DNA of 64,000 nt from Argentina anserina. Its lineage: Eukaryota > Streptophyta > Magnoliopsida > Rosales > Rosaceae. The notes beneath the pieces were generated by a model. The model ran no database searches. It was not told where the DNA came from and saw only the letters and a list, made by a program, of their open reading frames with translations. The stretch spans positions 21,700,001 to 21,764,000 of the forward strand of contig NC_065876.1 in the NCBI RefSeq assembly GCF_933775445.1. The letters are read 5' to 3'. A program made the translations under genes and the position numbers. Each line of letters starts with the position of its first letter. Within the stretch, counting starts at the first letter, position 1. Below are positions 1 to 12,242 of this stretch, piece after piece.

Positions 1-174
1 CTGTGCTCCCATGCCACTCACGCTCTCTTCCACTTGAGTTAGTCGTGAGTCGATTGCAGCTAACATGTCCTTCACTCGTTCCTTCTTTGGAACCGTCGGG
101 TTGACAAGTTCTTCATGACCATTCTCTTGCGTGTCGTCGGAACCACTACCAACAGGACTGTCATTCTTTGCCAT
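1..174 (-). CDS. gag N-terminus of a Ty3-type LTR retrotransposon (cut by window edge)
   Basis: Minus-strand open frame starting at the ATG at 172-174 and running off the left edge: 58 codons beginning MAKNDSPVGSGSDD and including KKERVKDMLAAIDSRL. It starts 32 bp inside a tRNA-Met primer-binding site and next to an LTR, where gag begins in plant Ty3 elements. No zinc finger or enzymatic domain is reached, so Ty3 rather than Copia is inferred from the layout and the charged, coiled-coil-like start. Intactness downstream cannot be judged. Confidence 0.6.
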   Translation of the reverse strand, partial: MAKNDSPVGSGSDDTQENGHEELVNPTVPKKERVKDMLAAIDSRLTQVEESVSGMGAQ

Positions 175-205
175 TGTGTCGAGCTAGCCTCTTGATCGAA
201 CTTCG

Positions 206-217
206 GCTCTGATACCA
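206..217 (-). other. Primer-binding site (initiator tRNA-Met)
   Basis: Reads TGGTATCAGAGC on the minus strand, two bases from the inner LTR border. This is the standard plant site complementary to the initiator tRNA-Met 3' end, so it marks the start of minus-strand DNA synthesis. Confidence 0.85.
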
Positions 218-219
218 AC

Positions 220-758
220 TGTCACGAGCTTACTCTTTCGCTATGCAACTTGTGCGGCCTTAGTAACTCCCTTATGCTAAGTCAGTCTTAATCTTGCAAA
301 CGCCCTGTTAGAACAATTGAAATGTAAAGAGAATATCTCGAAAGAAAACTTATATTGAACAAATAAAGAAAGCTTACAAGTATGCTCCTTACTTGATTGC
401 TTGCTTACTTACTTGATGGATGAAATGAGAGGGGTGCCTTACTATTTATATGCGTCCTCATCATACCTCACTAGTTCTAGAGAATTCTAGGACTATGTAC
501 AAGTGTAAAGATTTCTAGAAAACTCTATACATGTCTACACACATCTAAGGTGATCCTTGAGTATTCTAGAGAATTCTTGAGTGGTCTAGTTCTCCTAGCC
601 TCTCAAAGATTCTAGAGATGTTCGGAAATGTCTCAAGGCTTCTTGAGATTTCGAACGTCTTCTAGGATCTTCTATGACTTTGCAAAGAGTTCCGCCATAT
701 TCCGGATCTGTCTAAAATGTTCAAGGTAAAATTTGAATAAGTTTCGCGGGATGTGACA
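220..758 (-). mobile_element. 5' LTR of the left-edge Ty3-type element
   Basis: 539-bp block bounded by TGTCAC and GTGACA, with the primer-binding site next to its left border. It contains many degenerate TTCTAGA/TCTAGAGAATTC-like motifs. The partner LTR lies outside the window, so the target duplication cannot be tested; the bases right after the LTR are TAAAG. Confidence 0.75.
442..451 (-). promoter_or_regulatory. TATA box in the LTR
   Basis: ATATAAATAG on the minus strand, in the middle of the LTR and oriented towards gag. This is where the U3/R promoter of an LTR element is expected. Confidence 0.5.
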
Positions 759-1205
759 TAAAGGAAGCTTAATCTGCATGCCGTCATAGAAAAGAGCGAA
801 CGCGAAGCTGCTCTCTCGCCGTGAGGTCGTTTTTCCTTTTCCCCTATTTCACCCTTCCTCCATTTCAATTTGGGTACTATGCCGAGTTGGGTACTATGCT
901 CTCTCGCATTGTCAATTTCTCTGCGGGCTTTTTCTTCGTACGTCAACATGTTTGTACTATGCCGAGTAGTTTATCACTTCAAAAATAATGCAAAAAGAAA
1001 GAAGAAAACTACCTACACGCGGTTGACGACCACTACTCACGTTGTGGGAGCGAGTGGGAGTTAACACTAGCAGTTTCAGAAGGGCGGGAAGTTTTGAAAT
1101 CACAGAGACTACCCTGATGAATATAATGGCCAACACTTGCACTACTCACCCGGAACTAAAAACTGAGCAAAGCACAGGTGCAAGTGAAAAAGGAGCAATA
1201 CGGTC
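759..1205. other. Spacer and promoter region upstream of the polygalacturonase gene
   Basis: About 450 bp between the LTR and the polygalacturonase start. The short open frames here have no recognisable domain. No clear TATA box could be assigned. Confidence 0.4.
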
Positions 1206-3126
1206 ATGAGCCTCGACCACTTCTTTGTTCGATTAATGCTCTTACTGCTCTCCTCGTTCTGCTTTCAGTGTGTGTTTGGCAGAGAAACAGGAGGAAATCA
1301 CAAGGCAACAAGCTCTGTTGTTTTTGATGTCAAGAGCTTTGGTGCCAAAGGAGATGGCCAAACCGATGACAGCAATGTCTGATATCATTCTTTCTTCCAT
1401 GCCCTTATTTTCTTGAACTCTTTTTATGTTTATGCTTGATTCAAATTTCTATTAGGATATCACCTATTAGGTTGAAGCTTGATTGAGTCAAAAGTGATTT
1501 TAGCCATGGATGGCTCTTGTATACCTAAAACATGTGGCACAGCTTCATATTAAGCAATGGATACTTTTTCAAGGAGTACTTCGTAATGGTGCTTGTAATT
1601 GCAGGCCTTCACTGCAGCATGGAATGAGGCGTGTCAGTCCAAAGGTAGAGTCCACCTCATAATCCCAAGAGGAACATACATTGTTGGCCCTCTTAAGTTT
1701 TCAGGACCCTGCCAAGACGTATCGGCTCTAAATCTTCGAGTCAATGTAGGAGTGTCTCTCTATCAGCTTGACATTTTTTGCCGTTTCTTTAGTGATGTCT
1801 GATTTTTTTAAGAAATTGATACTACTTGCAGGGTTACTTGAAGGCTACAACGGCATTGTCCAATTATGAATCCGGTGATGGTTGGGTTCAATTTGCTTGG
1901 ATCAAGGGGCTAACTTTGATCGGAGGTGGAACTTTGATGGTCAAGGTGCTAAAGCCTGGCCTCACAATAAATGCTCTAAAGACTCCAATTGCAGACTTAT
2001 TCCAACTGTATGTACATGTTCTATACCTTGCACTTTTACCTCATTGTGTTCACAACTTTTAGCTCCATTGAGTAAGGGCACTGGTATATGAAGGACTTCA
2101 TTAAATAAAAGTAGAGAAGGCTTAGATTACAAGTAGTACTAAATGAGTCATAAACCTTTTTGTATATTATTCTTTCTCAGAGTTTGAAATTTGTGGGAAT
2201 GAACAAGACAGTGATTCGGGGCATAACTTCGGTGAACAGCAAGTTCTTTCATATAGCTGTTGTAGATTGTCATAACTTCAAGGGTAGTAAACTAAAAATT
2301 CAAGCCCCAGAAACTAGCCCTAATACTGATGGAATCCACATTGAACGAAGCTCGAGTGTGTACTTCTCGTCGTCACACATTGCTACTGGAGATGACTGCA
2401 TCTCAGTTGGAGAAGGGAACTCCCAAGTCACCACAACTAGCATGGCTGGTGGACCTGGTCATGGCATCAGGTATATATACATTCAAGTTCTCTGTCAGTA
2501 ATACGCTTGGCCGGCCAATTCATTTAAATTATATAATGTCTTGAGATTAATCGATCTGATTGTAATTCCAGTGTGGGAAGTTTGGGAAAATATCCGAATG
2601 AAGGAGATGTTAGAGGGCTTGTGGTCAAAGACTGCACCATTTCAGGTACCACAAATGGTATTAGGATCAAGACATGGGCAAACTCTCCAGGTAGAAGTGC
2701 AGCCACCAACATGACATTCACAAACATCGTCATGAACAATGTGTCCAACCCCATCATAATCGATCAACAGTACTGTCCATTCACGTCTTGCGCGTGTAAG
2801 GTAATCAATAAGGTGCAAACGTGCATGTTTACTTTATTATGGTCTCTAATCTAGGCTTCATAAACACTCAAAAAAAATTATATGTAAACAATATGCGGAC
2901 GCCCTCGAGAGTGAAGCTGAGTAACATATACTTCAAGAACATAAGAGGCACCTCGTCGTCTCAAGTAGCGGTTGCACTCGAATGTAGCAAAGGGTTTCCA
3001 TGCCAGAATATTTACCTTGAAGATGTTCACCTGGATTTGTCATCTGGGAAGAAGGCAGCCACTTCAACTTGCAGCAATGTCAGAGCCAAATTCATTGGCA
3101 CTCAAATCCCACCACCATGTACTTAA
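1206..3126 (+). pseudogene. Exopolygalacturonase-like (glycoside hydrolase family 28), damaged
   Basis: Six exons read as 1206-1376, 1605-1745, 1832-2007, 2181-2470, 2572-2800 and about 2899-3126, for roughly 411 residues, normal for plant exopolygalacturonases. These secreted cell-wall enzymes cleave alpha-1,4-galacturonan in pectin. Seen: hydrophobic signal peptide (residues about 8-25), NTDG (about 211), GDDC (about 233), GPGHG and GIRIKTW, all GH28 active-site motifs, ending IPPPCT. Two lesions: exon 3 is one base short just before DGQGAKAWPHN (near 1934-1936), shifting frame, and the expected AG acceptor of exon 6 reads GG at 2897-2898. The frameshift lies in a T run, so a sequencing error is possible; the acceptor change argues for real decay. 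An alternative acceptor at about 2851 would add some 15 residues. Confidence 0.85.
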
Positions 3127-4526
3127 TCAGTCGTCACTTTGCTTGGTGCTTAATTTGATCTACGATCTTAGCTGTTTCAGGAAGGTTCACTTAAGATGCT
3201 CTGTGGATTTCTGCCTCAAAATATTTTAACAAAGCTTTTAAGGGGCTAATTACGATCAAGAACACCTGGAAGGAATTAGTAGCAGTCATAGGAATTACTC
3301 AAGAGTCATTAATTTCAAATTCTTGACCATATGAAATATATTAGTGGCCAAAGAGTGCGTGTGCCGGGAGCATGCAGGCATGGGGCGTCTATGTGTCAGG
3401 CGTGAGTGGGCAAATTGGTATGTGTTTTATTTGAAGCTTCTCTTTTTCTGCACGATGAATCCAGGGAGGACCAACTTATCCTCTATCCTTGCTAACACAA
3501 TTAATATACTAGAAAAGTCCAAATTCCAAGTTCCACCAACTTTGAAGCGAATGTTACCTGCTGAACTAGACTTATTCCAAAACAAGATTGGCCCTTTCAC
3601 TATTAATATAGCGTATAATGATTTTAATCTGAATCTTACATGATTAAGCTGCCTTTAAAATGCACTGAAAGAGTTAAACTTGGAAGTTTAAGGGGAAAAA
3701 TTTGAGGAAGACCCAAAGACTTGGTACTTAAATACATAATGTCCAATGGGATTGACTACTGAGGATGTTTGTTTGGGAGAATATCAATGTGCCACTCATT
3801 TGGGATTGGCCAAGGGGAAAGTGGGAGACAGAACTGAAAAGAAAGATTAAACGTGATTACGTGAAGGCTACTACTTGTTCAAAACTTCAAGGGGATGTTG
3901 TGGACAGATTGAGACCATGGGAGGGGTTGTAGACTTGTTGGCCATACACATCAACCTAATAATACTATAACTACTTTTGTTTCCTTGCCTTTAGTGTTGA
4001 AAAATTCCCAAAGTACGATTATGAAAAAAAAATTAACCCCTTAACAGCGTCAATCGTAAGTGATTTGAATTAGTTCATTAGTATTGATTACGAATTTATA
4101 GTAACCATATTTATCTTTATTTTATTCCACCATATTACAATTTAACGATGTCATTTTACGTTAGAGTTTAAAATGATTATAGTCTGAAACTGTATGATGG
4201 TTACTCCAACCAAATAGAGGAATAATTAGAGTTTAAAATGATTTTCTCTTGTGGAATGATCATGGTGTGTTTGGGCACTAATTGGAGGCGAAGTATGATG
4301 GAATCAGTTGACAAAATGACAAGTATAGGTTCAATAGTTAACCTAACTTTTGAACCAGAATACTAGTCAGTTTGTGTTAAAGTATAACCCCATTCTAAAT
4401 CTAACAAGGAGGACTCCAAAGCTTATCTTCATTTCTTCCAAATTCCTTTTCTTTACCTCTAAATACCCCCAACTTGGTTTTTACACGCACTCAGAGAGAC
4501 ACAGAGAGAGAGAGGATTGAGAAGCC
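3127..4526. other. Intergenic region between polygalacturonase and NicO transporter
   Basis: AT-rich, no recognisable gene. One open frame of 99 codons at 3344-3643 has no family resemblance I can name and no start context. The segment just upstream of 4527 holds the 5' UTR of the next gene, with a short GA run around 4500-4515. Confidence 0.5.
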
Positions 4527-7500
4527 ATGGAAAGGCTTCTGTCCTCTTCAACCCCAACCCCAACCCCTAAACTCCATCTTAAACCCTCTTCCTTTCACCA
4601 CCGCCTCGCCCGTCTCGACTCGTCCAGGCTCACTTTCCCATCTTCAAAGCTGCCCACTTTGAACAGGGTCGCCTCTGTTTCCTGCAAACATCAAAACCCA
4701 TCTCCATTTTCTTCATCTTCTCCGGAGGGTTTGCCGTCTCTCCCGCTGAACCGGGTCGGGTCGGAGCCAAAAACCCATCTTTTCAATCAGATCGCAGATG
4801 GGGCTTCTAAGCAACGCAAGGTATTCATCCGAAAACAATATTCATCCAAAAAGAAAAAAAATTTGATTTTTATTTTTTTGGGCTATTTTGTTTTTGATGG
4901 TGTTCTTTAACGTTTATGGATGTGTTGGTTGTGATGCAATTGGTGAATATTGAAATGTGAGGAATTGGGTTTGATGGGTGATAAAATGTTTGAGTCAAAC
5001 TATGGCAACTGAGTCACATGAAGATGCAATATTTAGTGCTTCAATCTGCGGTTTGTGTTTGTGAGTATTAGCTGCTGGAATGTTTGATTACGAACCAATT
5101 GCCGTAGCCAATTTCATGGCTATGAAAAGGCTATAGCTACACATCATAAAACTAAATATTTGTAGCTACACATTAAGAATTTAGAAATCCTCCTTTTTTG
5201 TGGCCTGAGAATTGAATTGTGAAGGAATTGGAAGTTACGGTTACGGATGTATAGGCAATCAAGAAAGCTGCATAAGTAAATATATAACCGACAGAAAAAG
5301 TGGGCTAATCCAACCAATCTCGCTTGTACAATAGAAAGAGCGACTGGTTTATCTCTCCATCGAATCAAATTAGCTAAAGGTGTGCGTTCATGAGCCCAGG
5401 CTAAAGTTTCAATTAATTCCTGCCAATAACCCCACCAAGAAATTAAGAACATAAAACAAGTAGCCCAAACAAGATGTCCAAGCCATACAAGCTGTGTTTT
5501 CTTGAACATCCACGCCCAGACTGATAAACTATTCATTCCAAAAGGGTTATATCCATTAATAAGTTGGGAAGAGTTTAACCATAGATAACCTCTTAACCAT
5601 CCCATCAAATAAGTGGAAGACTCATTAAACTGTGAAACGTTACCCTGCCATAATGTGATGTGCTTCCAATGCCAATAAAAAGTAACCCATCCAATGGTAT
5701 TTAACATCCAGAAAACTGCCATGGGGTGGAGGCAATTGGAAGCCTTTCCTGATTCATAGGGAAGCCATACAAGCTGTGTTTTCTTGAACTTTAGCACACC
5801 ATGAATTAGGGACCTAGGGCTGAAACTTGTCTCACAAACTGTTAGCATGAGGGTCCAGACAGAAAGGAACAGAAGTTAGGAAATTCACGTTTGAATGACC
5901 TGTCGATAGTCCATCAGTGTAGGCGTGTAGTAGGTGTTTCATTAGGTTCTCTGCTTATATTAGTCTTTAAAGTTTGAACACATATTAGATTATCAAGGTT
6001 CAGACTTAGGCTGGGTTGTCTCAGATATTATAGTTATGGTAATATGAAACTATTTCAATAGCTAGCTGAGGTCAATATTAAGCCTATGTAATACCTATGT
6101 AATACAGCAATCTACTGGTGTCCTAGGTTCATACTAACCCTTGTACTGATTGCAAGGGTTGCTGCTTTAAGATTTGTAGTATTCAAGTGATTGCTAATCA
6201 TTGCAGCTCTGTTTATGTTTCAGATTTTGAACCATTTTCAGATTTCATACAAGGAAATATTAGACATTTTACTCAAAAGTTGACTACGTTGATAGTATTG
6301 GTAAGTATGGTCTTGAAATTAGGGATCTTTACAAGTCTGATATATCCATATCGAGCTTACTGCATTTCAAATTGGTTTTCTCTTTTAGCTGCTTGTCTAC
6401 TTGATTGCAAACCCTCAGGGCGGGTCTTAAACATTATTTTTAGAAGAATAACCGAGGATCTTAACTGGGATCATTATGAAAGAAATAGTGGGTAAGCTTA
6501 GATGCATAGGTGAGTTTGCCTCCAACTGAATGACTTTTACTGAAACAGACTGCTACACTAAGTTTTTATCACTGTCCAAATAAATCATTTGTGTAATTAC
6601 ATCCGACCCTGTGGAATTATTGTATTCAATTGCTTCTGCTACCACTATCATTTTAACTTTCAAATGATAAGGGTATGCGAACCCCAACTTCTAGATTCAC
6701 CTTTAACATTTAACCACTAGTCCTAAAAAATTTCTTTCCCCTCACCTAACACATTTCATTGTACTAACGTTTGACAGGCCATCACCACTGGGGCAGTTCT
6801 TGCGCTTTCTGCTCTGATTTTGGTCTTAGTACAACCTGCCTTTGCACCAGCTGCTCTTGCTTCTTTTCAGACTACAACAAGGACAGGTGGTCCAGCTGCT
6901 GTTGCAGTTGGGGGAAGACTCATCCAAACTGAATTACTTAGTAGTGCATGGACCGGTTTCTTTGCTGGTTGCTTGCACACATTATCAGGGCCTGACCACC
7001 TAGCTGCTTTGGCTCCACTCTCAATTGGGCGTACCCGCATAGAAAGTGCTCTTGTTGGAGCCCTCTGGGGTTGTGGCCATGATGCTGGCCAGGTTATCTT
7101 TGGTTTATTATTTTTGCTACTAAAGGACCGGCTGCACATTGAAGTTATCCGAACTTGGGGCACAAGAGTAGTTGGGCTTACTCTACTAGTTATTGGTGCT
7201 ATGGGTATTAAGGAAGCTTCTGAAGTCCCTACTCCTTGTGTTGCCTTGGAGAATGGTGAGTGTGATGTTAGTGTATATGAAACTCTTGAGAACCCAACTG
7301 TTGGGAAGAAGAAGATTGGTTTTGCTACTTTTGCCACTGGAATTGTGCATGGGTTGCAGCCAGATGCATTGATGATGGTGTTGCCTGCACTTGCTTTACC
7401 GTCTCGTGTTGCTGGTGCTGCATTTCTGTTTATGTTCTTAGTTGGTACAGTAGTTGCCATGGGAAGCTACACAGTCTTTCTAGGCTCATGTAGTCAGGCT

Positions 7501-7617
7501 TTAAAGGACAGGGTGCCCAGAATAACAGAAAAACTGACATGGGCTTCTTCCCTAATTGCTATTGCTCTTGGATTCTCCATCATCATCAGCCAGTTCTTTG
7601 GGTATAGTCTGTATTAG
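4527..7617 (+). CDS. Plastid nickel/cobalt transporter family (NicO) membrane protein
   Basis: Two exons, 4527-4820 and 6778-7617, joined in phase 0 after KQRK, giving 377 residues; plant homologues are about this length. Residues 1-98 are rich in Ser, Pro and basic residues, as in a chloroplast transit peptide. The mature part has several hydrophobic segments and the family signatures: HTLSGPDH (HX4DH metal motif, about 165-172), GCGHDAGQ and [11 protein letters not shown]. NicO/RcnA proteins move divalent metal ions; the plant members are annotated as high-affinity nickel-transport family proteins of plastid membranes, but the physiological substrate is uncertain. The start gives the full transit peptide, and splice sites are GT-AG. 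No lesions seen. The 1957-bp intron contains a plastid DNA insertion. Confidence 0.9.
5252..5722 (-). pseudogene. psaB: Nuclear plastid DNA (NUPT): fragment of psaB
   Basis: Minus-strand translation matches the C-terminal part of photosystem I P700 apoprotein A2: [73 protein letters not shown], up to AHF before a one-base shift (TTTTT for TTTT). The fragment starts and stops abruptly inside psaB, so it is a transferred piece and not a gene. About 20 bp of non-plastid sequence replaces the codons after VWAWMF. It lies inside the intron of the NicO gene and would be spliced out. Divergence from plastid psaB is slight by eye. Confidence 0.88.
5481..5507. repeat. 27-bp direct repeat, copy inside the psaB fragment
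   Basis: A 27-bp sequence starting AGCCATACAAGCTGTG is present identically at 5481-5507 and 5763-5789. The first copy interrupts the psaB homology; the second lies about 40 bp outside its edge. This looks like templated filler DNA from end joining. Confidence 0.75.
5763..5789. repeat. 27-bp direct repeat, copy flanking the psaB fragment
   Basis: Second identical copy of the repeat at 5481-5507, in the same orientation, in host sequence next to the plastid insertion. It may be the template for the internal copy. Confidence 0.75.
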
Positions 7618-9342
7618 TTTTTTTTGACCTGGTTAAGATTCGTGTATTGCAGGCTTCTCCCAGAGTGTTAGATAATGATCTTAGAAGGATTATTCCAGTT
7701 ACTTAGAGCAAAAATTAAACTTCGAAGCGTCTTTTCACAGCAAGAGTATCATCCTGTTCTGTTTTTAAAGCTTTCTTTGAATATAGAGACGAACCCTTCA
7801 GCGTTTGTAATTCTTTTATGGTAAAAATCAGATTGGTTTAAGGATTTGCATTACATCATTTGATTTGTGTAAAAAATGGTCAACTATTATCTATACTGTT
7901 ATATCTCGTTGCACCAGTTATTATTTGATGAACATTTTGACTACTAATGTCTCACCAAGCAGTAATCTATGCATGTTAACCAAAAAAGAAGAAGCAGTAA
8001 TCTGTATCTATTTGCGATGTCTACAAAGTGAAACCGCATAATAGATGAGGGCCGCTGTGCCTAGACTCCATATTGCAGTGTGCATCAGGATTTGCACTTT
8101 CATCGCTGTTTTTATCATGATCAAAAATTCAAAATAGGTTGAAATTACATGAACTGCTCAACAAGCAGTTTTTGGATGACACTGACACCCCTCAGGATGG
8201 ACAATAGTGTCATCCTCTAGACCAAAATAAACCCAACTCTTAACCAAAATTGATCCCCCTAACATTTGATACACCCGCCATTACAAGGTGACTATGCACG
8301 ATTATTCTTACCTGACAGCAGTAAGAAGCTAAACAAAAGAGTCGTTTGGTACTGCATCCTGCAATCTGAAAACAAACTTAAATAGCAGAAGTTGGAGGGG
8401 TAGCAGTCTCCCCTTCCTCCATTGCATTATTTGGTACAGCCAGCTCTTCCGAAGTCATGATCATAGACCTTTCAGGAGTCTTTCAGCAACTGTGGGTACC
8501 TTTTCCCCACCCGTAGTATGATCGGCTTCCACACGCTTCCATTTCTTTCGTTTCGTTCCAGAGTCATCTTCCATCAAATACTAGGCAGCCAAGGGTTTAA
8601 TTTTACTCCTTGTAGGCCTTCTGCCCTCTCCTTAGGTGACATCAGAAGCTTGCCTTTGCAGTGTATAGCCCCCAGGGTCACTCTATCCTCCACCTGCAAT
8701 TCCGACGACGCAACGCGGAACATCTCCATCTTAAACGTATGCACTCTACTGATTCTAGACGTATTTTTTATAAGTATTGCAACTGTTTCATCTATTTTAA
8801 TTTGGCAACAATCATAATTTTTCACCACCTAGTTTTGAAAAAGCTCGAAACAACCGGCTATATTTGAACTTCCTTCAACTTCAATATTCAGTTTCAGCTC
8901 TTTACAAAAAACAAAGAAAGAGAGAAAAATCTTGTTCCGCCATCAGAATGAAAACTGTATCAATACACCTTCACTTGCAACTCCAAAATGAAGAAAGTGA
9001 CCAGAACTGCAATGGATGTCAAACTGAAGAGACCAGAACACAATCCCTAAACCAAATATTGCTCGAGTGCAATTAAGGCCATGGCCCTGGAGCTCTCTCA
9101 ATGTACATTTTCTTCTTTTAGCACGAAATACTTTTCTGAGTTTGTGAAAATAAGATGTCAATTCAGCGCCTTTCAATTGGAAAGAATAAAACAAATGAAA
9201 TGAAAAGTGTTATAAATTTTTTATCTCCGTATGTCTCACAAGAATATAGCAAACCCATCTGCTAGAGTTACATATCTGAACTAGAAGACCTGAGCAGCAA
9301 AGCTGAATTTAGAATGCACTTCCTTGGCCCTATTGTGAAGCA
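7618..9342. other. Intergenic region with one coding-like remnant
   Basis: The first part is the 3' flank of the NicO gene. Around 8390-8830 the minus strand has two adjoining coding-like frames: one contains ELQVEDRVTLGAIHCKGKLL and GVKLNPWLPS, the next GTKRKKWKRVEADH and KVPTVAERLLKGL. No family is recognised. It could be a decayed gene exon or transposon piece. The rest shows nothing beyond the 3' UTR of the gene that ends at 9343. Confidence 0.35.
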
Positions 9343-12242
9343 TTATGGGCTATGCTTTTTGTTAATATCATGAAGAACACATATGTCTGCTGCTGTCTTC
9401 AACTGAAGTCATGAAAAGCAGATACAAATAATTAGAAGACTTAAACTTGAAGCTGAGAAGCTACATGAATGACAATGCAGAAGAATATTTGGTAGAACAA
9501 AGCTGCTAAGAAATCTGGTGGATAGGTGACTACTGACTAGGGTCGTTAATATGGGTACCAACTTAGAGATCAGCATCCACGGTAAAGAACAGTGTCTTTG
9601 AAATCTTACTACCACTCATAATCTTGAATAAAATTTGTGAAGTCAGGCTGAATTCACTTATTATAACCATCTTGTTGTAATTCCCCAACAAGAAAGATGA
9701 TATTAATGATGGTCACAGGAACAAGGAACATGACTACCACTGCATTAGAGCTATCCAAATCCGATATCACCTCCTAATTTAAAATTATACCAGATTAAAT
9801 TAAGCACTACTGGTAGACTTAAAAAAAAAACCTTAACACTAACAGGCAAATCTGTTAATTTATTTTTTGGGATCCGACATCAGATGTCTGCTTTCATTTT
9901 CAGGTAGATAACAGACTGATATGATTTTGTCCGAGAATTCAAGTCATGCAGGTTTATTCCTTACCTGTATACAATTAACTGCTTGTTTGACTGCCCATCC
10001 AATTAAAACAAAACCAACTATAACAGAAAGAGGTGTATTATGCTGCGCAAGACCCATCAAAACCTGAAAGAGGAAAACATTCAGAAAGCAAAATAATCTG
10101 AAATTCTCCTCTTTATATCATACATAAACCACACACACTTACTTCAATCAAATTCTCAGTTTCGTTCTTTGCAACAAGAAATAGAATGATATAAAGCACC
10201 TGAAAAGTGAAAAATCTGGTTAATTTAAAAGGAGTGGCAACAGCAGATTCTGAACCAATAAAGGAAAGAAAACAAAACCATCAGGATACAAGACAAAAAG
10301 TTTGCAATTACCTCACATGCCACACAACAGTATGCCATAATCATCCGATTCCCGTAGTATGCTTTAAAAAGCCAATTAGTGCTGTCTTTCACATCCTTGT
10401 GACTAGCCTTGCCAAGCAGGAAAGTACTGCAAGGAAAATGTATTGCTATGTTAGATAGAAACTTTTGACAGGTCTTGTAACCAAAATTATACGTTTTATC
10501 AAAATGAAGAGGAAGATGGAGAGTAACCTGTACATCTGCAGCCAGTGGCTGCCAATATCTAAGGCAAGCAACGAGAGGAAAATCAAGCCAGGCCTGCAAT
10601 TAAAACCCACCAGAAGCTAAGATAAACATGCATGTATAGTTACAGCAATGTATAAATAAAATATCTCACCGATAGACTTGTGAAAGAATTACCAAGAGAC
10701 ACGCAGTGCTTATCCTGAGGTATGACATAAGAATCAATACAGGCAGTGCAGAAAATTACAAGAGAAATACATGAAGGAGGAAGGAGGAAGGGAGGGAGAG
10801 CACCTGTCTGTTACCATGTCCAAAACGGCTCCAAATGTTGAAACTGCACCAGGAAGATAAATCAAATGATACATATTAACTACTTCAAATGATGATTTTA
10901 CAACTTACAGATATAGTATACAAAAGATAATTTCATCATATATGCAACCGAAAGACTCTTATTTTACTAGTTACCGAACATATGACAGTGCTTACATAAT
11001 GTAATTATTTAAGCCTTAGTAGAATTATAGTAAAATTAGAAGGCTTGTACCAACTATATATAGCAATAGCCCAAAAACAAATGAAAAAATCAAGGCCACA
11101 ACCTGATGAACTTGATGTTTAGATCTATGGACATATCTGCTTATAAACCATTTGATGAGTAAAAGTAGAATGTATGATGAAAAAATACAAGTTAGAGATT
11201 TAATCTGTCAAAAATGAAAAGCAATAGTGTCTGAGATTCTGTTCTGCTCAGCTTGCATGGCATACTATTGTTATACTCAGTATTGTAAGTCAATGACAGA
11301 AATTTAAATTGAATTAAAGAACATTCTAGTTTCCAGTGGTTATTTGATTGTCTGAAACTATGCACCACTCATGGGTCCTGCTCTATCTGATGTTAATCTT
11401 GAAATCTACCAATCAAACTAAAGTTCTCGGAAAGAAAAAGAAAAAAAAGAGTTAAACAAAACAAAGGAAAAAAAACCTCAAAGTTCTCGATCTCAGAAAA
11501 TTTTTCAGACAGATACAAAAACATAGAAACAGCTATTTGTTTATACAAATATATATGATGCACAAATGACATAACACATACCTTGATTGAATTTCCGAGC
11601 ACACCAACCATCGACTCCGTCACAAACAAAGCTGGAACAGCAAATTTAATCATAATGTATAACCAAAATAGACACGTTTAACAAAGCAAAGCTCAGTATA
11701 ATGATTGCATGTGGGCTGTGTTTTCGAATAAGAGATCAAGAAATTCTTCTTTCCTGTGTTCTTCACATCAGATGTTAAGGAAAGAGCATAAAATTATATT
11801 CTCTGTAGAATCAAAGAGACAGCTCAACATTTAAGTGATAAATGGATGACTGCAATTTCCTTCAGTATCTACACTACCTACTTTTCAAAATTCAAGTGAT
11901 AGATCTCTCCAACACTAACAGAACTTGCATTCATATCTTTAAAAATCCAAATTCATATACAACAGATAATCTTTCCAAAGCGCATATATTCTCACCTGAC
12001 AAAATAGAGAAGGGAGAAAAGTCGTTTGTTGGAGAAGCATATGGCGAAAGCATAACAGTTCATGAGAACCCTAATGTACCCTGCATCCCCCAGAAGCACA
12101 AAACAAAAAATGAGCTTCTTGTGTTAACTTCAACGCGTAACATACAACGTCAAGGACATGAATACTCACCAATTATATTAGGTATATAAAGATAGACAGA
12201 AAGCTTTGTCAGCCGTGGTTCTGGTACCGATTTCTTGGCCAT
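9343..12242 (-). CDS. PIS: Phosphatidylinositol synthase (CDP-diacylglycerol-inositol 3-phosphatidyltransferase)
   Basis: Ten exons on the minus strand: 12170-12242, 11996-12080, 11582-11631, 10804-10843, 10670-10714, 10528-10593, 10312-10426, 10143-10199, 9965-10063 and 9343-9402. The sum is 690 bp, 229 residues, close to other plant enzymes. All junctions are GT-AG and keep frame. The protein starts MAKKSVPEPRLTKLSVYLYI and carries the CDP-alcohol phosphotransferase signature D-x2-D-G-x2-A-R-x8-G-x3-D-x3-D at residues 57-82, spanning exons 3-4. Hydrophobic segments follow, with FLLGKASHKDVKDSTNWLFK before a C-terminal hydrophobic helix. The enzyme makes phosphatidylinositol from CDP-diacylglycerol and myo-inositol in ER membranes. 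No lesions found. A non-coding 5' exon containing a CT repeat probably lies upstream. Confidence 0.95.

Noticed and set aside
3344..3643. A 99-codon frame between the polygalacturonase and NicO genes
   Set aside because: No family, no promoter or splice context; expected by chance at this length.
5144..5848. A 234-codon minus-strand open frame that could be taken for a gene
   Set aside because: It is the psaB fragment joined to host sequence, with an internal replacement and a frameshift, inside the intron of another gene.
6867..7460. A 197-codon frame opposite the NicO coding exon
   Set aside because: Antisense shadow of a well-supported coding exon; no domain.
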